Shown here piece after piece: positions 57,147 to 64,000 of a stretch of DNA of 64,000 bases. The notes below the pieces were generated by a model. The model made no database searches. It saw only the letters and a list, made by a program, of their open reading frames with translations, and was not told the DNA's origin. Positions within the stretch are counted from its first letter, which is position 1; every line of letters starts with the position of its first letter. A program made the translations under genes and the position numbers. This DNA is from Bryobacterales bacterium (GTDB taxonomy: Bacteria; Acidobacteriota; Terriglobia; Bryobacterales; UBA6623): assembly GCA_022826925.1 (NCBI GenBank), contig JAJDTX010000108.1:52130-116129 (forward strand), given 5' to 3'.

Positions 57147-58370
57147 ATGATCCCTCGATCACGACGTTTTCCCTGCGTTCTCGCCCTGGCGTTCTGCTTG
57201 GTGCCCGTTGGGCAGGCACATGCCCTGACCGAGAGGGAGGCGCTAGAGCTGCTGCGGGCCAGCCCTTACAGTCGCCAGCTCCGTGCAGAGGCGGAGATTG
57301 CGCGAGTCGGCGCAGAGCGCCAGAAGACCTATCCGAACCCTGCTGTGAGCGCGACGCTCGAGGGGGCCGGCCGCACGGACTTCCTCATGTTCGAGCAAGC
57401 CATTCCCATGAACGGCCGGCGGTCACTGCTTTACGAGGCAGCAGCGTCAGGGGCAAGGGCTGCCGAGTCGAGCGCGGACCACACGTTGCGGCAAGTCGAA
57501 GCCGCCTTGCGCCTTTCCTTTTATCGGCTTGTTTACCTGCAGGTCCGCGGGCAAATGGCGCGAGAGCACATCGCAGAGTTGGAAGAACTCCTCCGCATAC
57601 TGCGCCAGCGGGAGGCAGCGGGCGAAGGGTCGAAGTTTGACCGCCTGCAGGGCGAGCGCGAGATCGTCGAGCATGAGACGGATTTCGCCCGGATCCAAGT
57701 GATGATGGGCGAGGCGCGCTCCGAGCTAGCGCGCTACCTCGGCGACGCCGTGAGTCCGGAGGGGCTGGCGGCGGACGGCACGCTTGCCCCCGGCTTCGAC
57801 CTGCCCCCGCTTCGAGAAGCTCTCGCTGCAGGCTTGGGTGCACGCGGCGACTATCGCGTCGAGGCCGAGCGCCTCGAGCAGTTGCGGCTTGAAGGCGAGG
57901 CCGCGCAGCGCTTGCGGATTCCGAACCCGGTTGTTTCTGGCGGAGTGAAGAGGGCCGAGGTGGGGGGCCAGTTCGTGACCGGCCCCGTGGTAGGGGTGTC
58001 CGTCGATCTGCCGATCTTTCGCAAGGGGCGCGTCGAGCGCGCAGTGGCTGCAGCCAAGACGATCCGGACGCAGGAGCGTCAGAGCGCGCTCGAGCGCCAG
58101 ATTCTGGCAGAAGTGCGCTCTTCTCACGAGACTCTGCGCTTGCACAGGCGGATGGCCCGGGACTACCGATCCCAGTCGGAACAGCGCGTGGCAGAACTAG
58201 CGGAGATTGCCGAAGTCGCATACAGGGAAGGGGAGCTAGGCATCTTGGATCTGCTGGAGACGCGACGCGTGGCCCACAGGGCGCGGCTTCAGCAGCTGGA
58301 ACTTGATGCCGCTGCGAAACTGGCCGAGGTTGAATTCGATCGCAGCGTCGCCAAGGAGTTGCTGCCATGA
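57147..58370 (+). CDS. TolC-type outer-membrane factor of a metal efflux system
   Basis: 407-aa outer-membrane efflux protein from ATG 57147 (signal MIPRSRRFPCVLALAFCLVPVGQAHA; GTG at 57135 also possible). Long helices with heptad character (EAEIARVGAERQKTYPNPAVSATLEG, LEELLRILRQREAAGEGSKFDRLQGEREIVE) and a repeat of the same pattern in the second half (RIPNPVVSGGVKRAEVGGQFVTGPVVGVSVDLPIF), as in CusC/CzcC-type channels. First gene of a three-gene operon; its stop overlaps the adaptor start (ATGA). Confidence 0.88.
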   Translation: MIPRSRRFPCVLALAFCLVPVGQAHALTEREALELLRASPYSRQLRAEAEIARVGAERQKTYPNPAVSATLEGAGRTDFLMFEQAIPMNGRRSLLYEAAASGARAAESSADHTLRQVEAALRLSFYRLVYLQVRGQMAREHIAELEELLRILRQREAAGEGSKFDRLQGEREIVEHETDFARIQVMMGEARSELARYLGDAVSPEGLAADGTLAPGFDLPPLREALAAGLGARGDYRVEAERLEQLRLEGEAAQRLRIPNPVVSGGVKRAEVGGQFVTGPVVGVSVDLPIFRKGRVERAVAAAKTIRTQERQSALERQILAEVRSSHETLRLHRRMARDYRSQSEQRVAELAEIAEVAYREGELGILDLLETRRVAHRARLQQLELDAAAKLAEVEFDRSVAKELLP

Positions 58371-59911
58371 CGAGGCTCCGAGCGAGCGTTCTGTTGGTTC
58401 TAGCCACATGCGGAGGCGCGCCGCCGGAACCTACGGACGAAGTCCCGCTCGACCCTCGGGAGCGGGTCACAGTAACGCGGTGGTCGGCCCGGTCCGAGCT
58501 GTTCATGGAATATCCGGAGTTGCAGGTTGGAAACGGCTCGCGGTTCGCGATCCATCTCACGGATCTAGCGTCGTTTCAGCCGCTCGAAGCAGGCCGTGTA
58601 GCGGTCGAGCTGGATCACGGAGACGGCACCGTGGAGCGATTCGTCACCGACGCCCCGAGCACGCCGGGAATCTTCGGTATCACTGCCCGGCCTGAGCGGG
58701 CCGGCACGCCGTCTCTGGCGATTCGAGTCCAATCCCCTGCGCTACAAGATCTTCACCAGCTCGGCTTGGTCCGTGTGCTCGGCAAGTCTGAATCATCCAA
58801 TTCGGTCGGCGCTAGTTCCGATCCAGCGGAAGCAACGGCGACCATAGCGTTCTTGAAGGAACAGCAGTGGACCATGGAGTTCGCCACCCAACTCGTCGAG
58901 AGCTCGGTAATGCAGCAGAGTTTGCGCGCGCCAGCGGTGGTTGAGCCACGCAGCGGTGGGCATCTCGTGGTTACGGCTCCGGTAGCGGGGCGCCTGCTGG
59001 CTTCCGTTCGTATACCAGGTTTGGGAGCGGTGGTCCAGCGGGGTCAACTGCTTGGCGAGATCGTCCCGCACTGGGCCGGGCCGCCTGACCGCACGGCCCT
59101 CCAACTCGCTATCGAGGAGGCTAAGGTGGCCCTGGAAGCCGCCGAGCGCCAACGCCAACGGGCAGAGCGGCTGCTCGCAGTGGGCGCTGTTCCCGAACGA
59201 CGGCTCGAAGATGCCAAGGCCGAGGAAGCTGTCGCTCTGGCTCGTCTCACTGCAGCCGATCAGCGTATGGCTCATTACGAAGCATCGCGGCGTGACGATC
59301 CGCACAAGGAGTCGCTCTCGTCGTTTTCCGTCAGGGCCCACTTGGAGGGCGTAGTGACGGCCGTGTATGCAACCGAGGGAGCCCACGTGGAAGAGGGCGA
59401 CGTTCTGCTGGAGGTCGCGGCGACCGAAATGGTGCATGTGTCCGCGGCGATTCCCGAAGCGAGGGCTGCTGTGCTGCGGAGCCTCAAGGGCGCCGAGATC
59501 GAGCTGGCGGATGGGGCCACGGTTCTGCCTGTGAGGGAACTGGTGTCGACCGCAATGGTTGTCGATCCGCAGACCAGGACGCTCAAGGCCACCTATCTGG
59601 TCGACAATTCCGGGCGGCACATAGCGATTGGTCAGTCCATCATCGTCCGGCTCTTTACCGCGCACACACTAGAGGCGCCCAACGTGCCAGACTCGGCGTT
59701 GGTCGACGACGGAGGTCGCACGGTCGTGTATGTGCAGACAGGGGGCGAATCGTTCGAGCGACGACAGGTTGAGATCGGCAATCGGACGGGCCAGAACGTA
59801 CAGGTCACTGCCGGCTTGCGAGTTGGCGAGAGAGTCGTCACGAAGGGCGCGTATCTGCTGCGCTTATCCTCGATGTCGCCCCAAGCGCCGGCCCATGGCC
59901 ACGTTCATTGA
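58367..59911 (+). CDS. CusB/CzcB-type periplasmic adaptor
   Basis: 514-aa lipoprotein adaptor (lipobox LATC in LLVLATCGG). An N-terminal domain of about 100 residues (TRWSARSELFMEYPELQVGNGSRFAIHLTDL) precedes the standard barrel-sandwich: LVVTAPVAGRLLASVRIPGLGAVVQRGQLLGEI, helical hairpin (VALEAAERQRQRAERLLAVGAVPERRLEDAKAEEA), LEGVVTAVYATEGAHVEEGDVL, and membrane-proximal part. The C-terminus ends HGHVH, which could bind metal. Couples the RND pump to the outer-membrane channel. Confidence 0.88.
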   Translation: MTRLRASVLLVLATCGGAPPEPTDEVPLDPRERVTVTRWSARSELFMEYPELQVGNGSRFAIHLTDLASFQPLEAGRVAVELDHGDGTVERFVTDAPSTPGIFGITARPERAGTPSLAIRVQSPALQDLHQLGLVRVLGKSESSNSVGASSDPAEATATIAFLKEQQWTMEFATQLVESSVMQQSLRAPAVVEPRSGGHLVVTAPVAGRLLASVRIPGLGAVVQRGQLLGEIVPHWAGPPDRTALQLAIEEAKVALEAAERQRQRAERLLAVGAVPERRLEDAKAEEAVALARLTAADQRMAHYEASRRDDPHKESLSSFSVRAHLEGVVTAVYATEGAHVEEGDVLLEVAATEMVHVSAAIPEARAAVLRSLKGAEIELADGATVLPVRELVSTAMVVDPQTRTLKATYLVDNSGRHIAIGQSIIVRLFTAHTLEAPNVPDSALVDDGGRTVVYVQTGGESFERRQVEIGNRTGQNVQVTAGLRVGERVVTKGAYLLRLSSMSPQAPAHGHVH

Positions 59912-59914
59912 CGC

Positions 59915-62900
59915 ATGCTGGACTCGCTAATCCGTTGGTCCCTGGCCAATCGCACGCTGGTCCTGGCTGCAGCCGGCGGTATTCTGGCTTGGGGCGGGTT
60001 CGCGGTCTCCCAGCTCCCGGTTGAGGTATTGCCGGATCTGACCGCTCCGACGGTGTCTGTCATCACGGAGCATCCCGGCATGGCCCCGGTCGACATGGAA
60101 CGGCTCGTCACATTCCCGGTCGAGACCGCTCTGAACGGAGCACCCGGCCTGCGGCGCGTGCGTTCGGCTTCCGCCGCGGGCGTTAGCGTCGTGTGGGCCG
60201 AGTTCGACTGGGGAGAGGATACTTACCTCACCCGCCAGATGGTGGCCGAACGCCTGGGCCTCGCGACGAAGAACTTGCCGCCGACCGTCTCACCGCCAGC
60301 GCTTGGGCCGACCGCTTCCATCATGGGAGAGATCCTCTTTATCGCCTTGACCTCTGACCGACATGACGATGTGGAATTGCGGACGGTCGCTGACACTGTA
60401 ATCCGTCGCGGCCTGCTGGCCGTGCCCGGCGTGGCTCAGGTCACCCCCCTCGGTGGCGGGCGCAAGCAGTACCAAGTGCTCCTTGCCCCCGACAGGCTGA
60501 AGTCGTACGGCGTGTCGCTGAGAGAAGTCGAGGCGGCCCTGACAGCGGGAAGCTCGAACACATCGGCGGGGTTCCAGGCCCACCTCGGCCACGAGCACCT
60601 CCTTCGAGCCGTGGGGCGCTTCGTCGGATGGCAGCAGATCCGGGATGCGGTCGTGCGGTCTTCGAACGTGGTCCCAATTCAGGTGGGCGATCTGGGCGAG
60701 GTTCGGATCGACGCCGCGCAGCGGAGGGGCGCTGCGGCGCTCAACGGCGAAGCCGCGGTGATCGTGGGGATTCGCAAGCAGCCCGACACGAACACGCTCG
60801 CGCTAACCGAGAGAGTCGAGGGCCGCATTCGCGCCCTCGAGCCTGCCTTGCCCGAGGGGATGCGGATTCACGGCGGGGTCTTGCGTCAGGCGGACTTCGT
60901 GGAAACCGCAATCTCGAACCTAGAGGAAGCGCTGGGCTTCGGAGGCCTGCTCGTGGTCGTCGTGGTCGTCGTGTTCCTAGGCAGCTGGCGGGCTAGCGTC
61001 ATTGCCCTGTTTGCGATTCCGTTCTCGCTGGGCGCCACATTTATCGGGTTGAAGGCTCTGGGCTTGTCCATCAACGGCATGACCTTGGGCGGGATCGCAA
61101 TCGCTATCGGAGCATTGGTCGACGATGCCCTGATCGATGTCGAAAACGTTGTCCGCCGCCTGCGCCAAAACGCGGCCCGCCCGCTTGAGGACAGGCTGCC
61201 GACGCTGCAGGTCGTGTTTCGAGCCAGCAGCGAGATCCGTGGTTCCATCGTCTTCGCAACCTTGATCGTAGTGCTAGTCTTTGCCCCTCTCTTCGCACTT
61301 GAGAACGTCGAAGGCATGTTACTGCGTCCGCTGGGGGTTGCCTACGTCGTTGCAATCCTCGCTTCGTTGCTGGTAGCGCTAACCGCGACGCCGGTGCTCT
61401 GCTCGGTCTTGCTGCCGGGGTCCCGGTCGATCTCACAAGTTCGAGAGTGGGCCCTGGTCGGTTGGCTGCGGCGACTCTATGAGCCGATCTTGCGCTGGGG
61501 TCTGGACCATGCGGCTGTGGTCTTGTGCATCGCACTCTTGTTGGTCGCGGCTGCGCTGGCGGGCCTGCAAGATGTAGGGCGGAGGTTCTTGCCCGAGCTG
61601 AACGAGGGCAGTCTGACGATCAGCGCCGCGACGGTCCCGGGCACGAGCTTGCAGGACTCCGATCGCCTCGGCGCGGCCTTGGAGGGACTCCTGCTGAGCG
61701 TTCCGGGCGTGGTTTCGACTGGGCGCCGCACGGGCAGAGCCGAATCCGACGAGCACTTGCAGGGGGTAGAGTCGTCCGAAATCGACGTCCGGCTTGACCT
61801 GCGAGACCGTTCCAAGGAAGAGGTCGTTGCCGAGATCCGCGATCGAGCTTTGCTCATTCCCGGAACGAATATCAATATCGGCCAGCCGATCTCGCATCGC
61901 ATCGACCATATGCTCTCGGGGACGCGGGCGAGTGTCGCGGTGAAGATCTTCGGCGGAGAGCTTGATGTCCTGCGGGCCCTAGCGGCGCAAGTCCAGGCCG
62001 CAATGAGCAGGATTCCGAGCGTGATCGACCTAGCGTCGGATCGTCAGGCTGACGTGCCGGTGTTGACGGTGCGCTTCCGCCGCGACGACCTTGCGCGCTA
62101 CGGCGTGCCGGCCGGGCAGGCCGCCAATGCTCTGCGCACGGTCTTCTTGGGTAACGAAGTGGGGGCAGTATTCGAGGGTGACGTACCGGTCCCCGTAGTG
62201 GTGCGCTATGAGGACGCTAGCGGCGGACAGATCGAGCCCATCCGACAGACGCTGATAGACACTCCATCCGGTGCTAGGGTGCCGCTCTCAGCCGTTGCCG
62301 ATATTCTAGAAGATCGCAGTCCTAACATGGTGACCCGCGAGGACGTGCAACGGAAGATCGTTGTCTCGTGCAATATCGCTGGCGAAGACCTGCGCGGAGC
62401 CGTGAATCAGATTCAAGAGGCTGTTGCCGCCAGCGTCGTGCTGCCCCAGGGGTACAGGATCGAGTACGGCGGCCAGTTCGAGAGCGAGGCCCGTGCGACT
62501 CAGAGGATGCTGCTGTTGGGTGCGCTGGCAATCGGAGGCATCTTGGTACTGCTTGTTACCGCCCTGGAGTCCGTGGCCGATGCGCTCATCGTGATGTGCA
62601 ATCTGCCGCTGGCACTTGTCGGGGGAGTGGCCGGTGTGTATGCCGGAGGGGGTGTACTGTCAGTGGCTTCGCTGATCGGATTCATCACTCTCTTCGGGAT
62701 TGCCGTGCGCAACGGGATTATGTTGCTGGCGCACATCAGGCGGCTAATCGCAGAGGAAGGAATCGGAGACCTGAGGCAGGCGGTGGTTCGCGGTTCGTCG
62801 GAGCGACTTGCGCCGATCCTAATGACGGCCGTGTCCACGGGCATCGCCCTATTGCCTGTCGCTCTGGGACTGGGGAAGACAGGGAGCGAGATCCACGCGC

Positions 62901-62998
62901 CACTCGCCCTCGTGGTACTGCTGGGGCTGGCGAGTTCGACGCTGCTGAACATGCTGGTCGTGCCCACCGTCTTCTGGCGCTGGCACAGGGCGAGGTAG
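59915..62998 (+). CDS. HME-RND heavy-metal efflux pump (CusA/CzcA family)
   Basis: 1027-aa inner-membrane proton-driven pump, normal family length with two halves each of six transmembrane helices. Family features: LIRWSLANRTLVLAAAGGILAWGGFAVSQLPVEVLPDLTAP at the N-terminus, AIAIGALVDDALIDVENVVRRL (TM4 proton-relay Asp and the ExN of the HME group), QPISHRIDHMLSG and GFITLFGIAVRNGIMLLAHI. Together with the two preceding genes it forms a CBA efflux operon. Substrate metal is not decided: the Met-triad of CusA is not evident, so Zn/Co/Ni is more likely than Cu/Ag. Confidence 0.93.
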   Translation: MLDSLIRWSLANRTLVLAAAGGILAWGGFAVSQLPVEVLPDLTAPTVSVITEHPGMAPVDMERLVTFPVETALNGAPGLRRVRSASAAGVSVVWAEFDWGEDTYLTRQMVAERLGLATKNLPPTVSPPALGPTASIMGEILFIALTSDRHDDVELRTVADTVIRRGLLAVPGVAQVTPLGGGRKQYQVLLAPDRLKSYGVSLREVEAALTAGSSNTSAGFQAHLGHEHLLRAVGRFVGWQQIRDAVVRSSNVVPIQVGDLGEVRIDAAQRRGAAALNGEAAVIVGIRKQPDTNTLALTERVEGRIRALEPALPEGMRIHGGVLRQADFVETAISNLEEALGFGGLLVVVVVVVFLGSWRASVIALFAIPFSLGATFIGLKALGLSINGMTLGGIAIAIGALVDDALIDVENVVRRLRQNAARPLEDRLPTLQVVFRASSEIRGSIVFATLIVVLVFAPLFALENVEGMLLRPLGVAYVVAILASLLVALTATPVLCSVLLPGSRSISQVREWALVGWLRRLYEPILRWGLDHAAVVLCIALLLVAAALAGLQDVGRRFLPELNEGSLTISAATVPGTSLQDSDRLGAALEGLLLSVPGVVSTGRRTGRAESDEHLQGVESSEIDVRLDLRDRSKEEVVAEIRDRALLIPGTNINIGQPISHRIDHMLSGTRASVAVKIFGGELDVLRALAAQVQAAMSRIPSVIDLASDRQADVPVLTVRFRRDDLARYGVPAGQAANALRTVFLGNEVGAVFEGDVPVPVVVRYEDASGGQIEPIRQTLIDTPSGARVPLSAVADILEDRSPNMVTREDVQRKIVVSCNIAGEDLRGAVNQIQEAVAASVVLPQGYRIEYGGQFESEARATQRMLLLGALAIGGILVLLVTALESVADALIVMCNLPLALVGGVAGVYAGGGVLSVASLIGFITLFGIAVRNGIMLLAHIRRLIAEEGIGDLRQAVVRGSSERLAPILMTAVSTGIALLPVALGLGKTGSEIHAPLALVVLLGLASSTLLNMLVVPTVFWRWHRAR

Positions 62999-62999
62999 A

Positions 63000-63291
63000 A
63001 GAAGGGGCGCAGGCTTCCTCGCGCCATCCGGCCGGTCGAGGACTAGGCTTAAGGCCAATTCTGCCAATCTCTAGCTCCTAACTTGGCTGGGCCGTGCAGT
63101 CTTCCGGGCGATCAGAGTAGACGAACACTGCATTCAGAAACGGAGCTGAGACGCGAGCCCCAGCACCTACCGAGTGCCTCTTCAGCCCCCTCCCATTGGA
63201 CGGTGTAGGTGTATGATCCACTCTCTCCCACTTCCTCTGCTCGTGCTCGGCCTCGCTTAGCCTCGGCTGTGGATTGGAAGGGAGGCTTGCC
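63000..63291. other. Intergenic region after the efflux operon
   Basis: About 290 bases without a recognised gene, RNA or repeat. The ribosome-binding site of the glycosyltransferase (GGGAGG) is at its end. Confidence 0.4.
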
Positions 63292-63897
63292 ATGAGGATG
63301 CTTCTTGTCACGCTCGGGAGCGACGGAGACGTACATCCGTTTGTGGCGGTCGCCCTGGCGCTGCGCGAGCGCGGCCACGCGGTCACGTTCGCCACGAATC
63401 CATGCTTCGCGCCGCTGCTGGAACGGCTCGGCCTGCCGCTCCGGCCGATCGGAACGGTTGAGCACTTCGAAGAAGGCACGTCGCACCCGGGCCTGTGGAA
63501 GCCAGTCCGTGGCCTCGGGATCATTACCTCCTTTGCCCTCCGCAGCATGCCTGAGATCTATCGCCTCGTGGAGGAGGAGGCTCGACGGGATACCGTTGTC
63601 GTGAGCCACCCGCTGGCGTTCGGGGCGCGGGTTGCCCACGATGCGTTGGGAGTGCCGCTCGCCACGCTGCATGTAGCGCCGGCCGCCCTGTGGAGCGTTG
63701 AGGCTCCGCCACTGCCGCCGACCGGGACGGGTTCGATCGAGGGCTGGCCGAGGGTCGCTAAGCGCCTTTGCCTAGGCCTCGCTGACAAGATTGTCGACCT
63801 CAAGCTGGGGCCTGAGCTCAACAAGTTTCGCGCGAGCGTCGGTCTTGCCCCGGTCCGCCACCAGGCAAATTCAATGTTTGATGCGAACGGGGGTTGA
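63292..63897 (+). pseudogene. GT1-family glycosyltransferase, truncated
   Basis: N-terminal half of a family-1 (UGT-like) glycosyltransferase: MLLVTLGSDGDVHPFVAVALALRERGHAVTFATNPCF, then LERLGLPLRPIG, VVVSHPLAFGARVAHDALGVPL, and LNKFRASVGLAPVRH, where family members continue with the acceptor-domain end and the UDP-binding C-terminal domain. Instead the frame runs into NSMFDANGG and stops, and the remaining 100 bases of the window show no continuation in any frame. ATG 63292 has GGGAGG six bases upstream. It may be interrupted by an insertion starting near 63855; the rest could lie beyond the window. Confidence 0.7.
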
Positions 63898-64000
63898 GGC
63901 ATGTCTTGGAGTGCGCGGAGCTCGGGAGATGGCGTCCGGAAGCCGAGTCGGCGGGGCGTGCGAGCATGCGACAGCACACCCAGGAGCCTTGGCGCGGTCG

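Overview
The window most likely comes from an acidobacterium of the Solibacter/Bryobacter type. The evidence is an Oar-like TonB-dependent receptor with an N-terminal carboxypeptidase-regulatory domain, a subtilase ending in the C-terminal domain typical of Solibacter-type proteins (TIGR03437), many sulfatases, GMC oxidoreductases, DUF1080/ThuA and DUF6351 proteins, high GC, and many secreted proteins with Sec, Tat or lipoprotein signals. No rRNA, tRNA or CRISPR array was recognised. The taxonomic call is inference from gene content.

Layout. 0-3.1 kb: a catabolic operon (MDR dehydrogenase cut by the window edge, RraA-like aldolase, Nramp-like permease). 3.1-4.9 kb: a decayed patch with an HpcH/HpaI aldolase fragment, small orphan ORFs and a GH88-like 3' fragment. 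4.9-8.5 kb: sulfatase and a divergent FG-GAP/VCBS lipoprotein, then an enoyl-CoA hydratase. 8.5-12.3 kb: an accessory patch with an XRE-ImmA/IrrE regulator behind a recognisable promoter/operator, a truncated PIN-domain start, a secreted unknown, a two-helix small membrane protein and an SDR pseudogene broken by an in-frame amber codon. 12.6-24 kb: a membrane-fusion protein with a 15-Gly tract, then mostly core genes (valS, xdhC-mocA, a Tat-exported sulfatase homologue that has lost its active site, trxA, mutS). 24-34.3 kb: Oar-like receptor plus GMC oxidoreductase, YwaF-type membrane protein, DUF971 protein, third sulfatase, AGCS symporter, secreted unknown. 34.3-39.2 kb: a second, paralogous membrane-fusion protein and a DUF6351 hydrolase-like gene lying between two decayed copies of an IS1380-like element. 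39.2-46.7 kb: large secreted subtilase; then a DUF1080-ThuA fusion protein divergent from a GMC oxidoreductase and its small subunit, which together look like a 3-keto-glycoside oxidation/cleavage module. 46.9-52.3 kb: membrane orphan, IS1595-like remnant, PhoR/PhoB-type two-component pair, SDR, HU/IHF protein and infC with an AUU start and a leader hairpin. 52.6-63 kb: Tat-exported PhoD-like phosphatase, fourth sulfatase, and a CusCBA/CzcCBA-type metal efflux operon. 63.3 kb to the end: a GT1 glycosyltransferase cut short.

Themes: extracellular breakdown of sulfated or glycosidic polymers (four sulfatase-family proteins, TonB receptor, GMC/DUF1080 module, PhoD-like phosphatase) set in a chromosome with small patches of decayed mobile DNA. 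No sulfatase-maturing enzyme (FGE or anSME) was seen in the window. The items most worth following are the catalytically erased sulfatase, the IS1380-flanked DUF6351 gene, the divergent keto-sugar module, and the infC leader.
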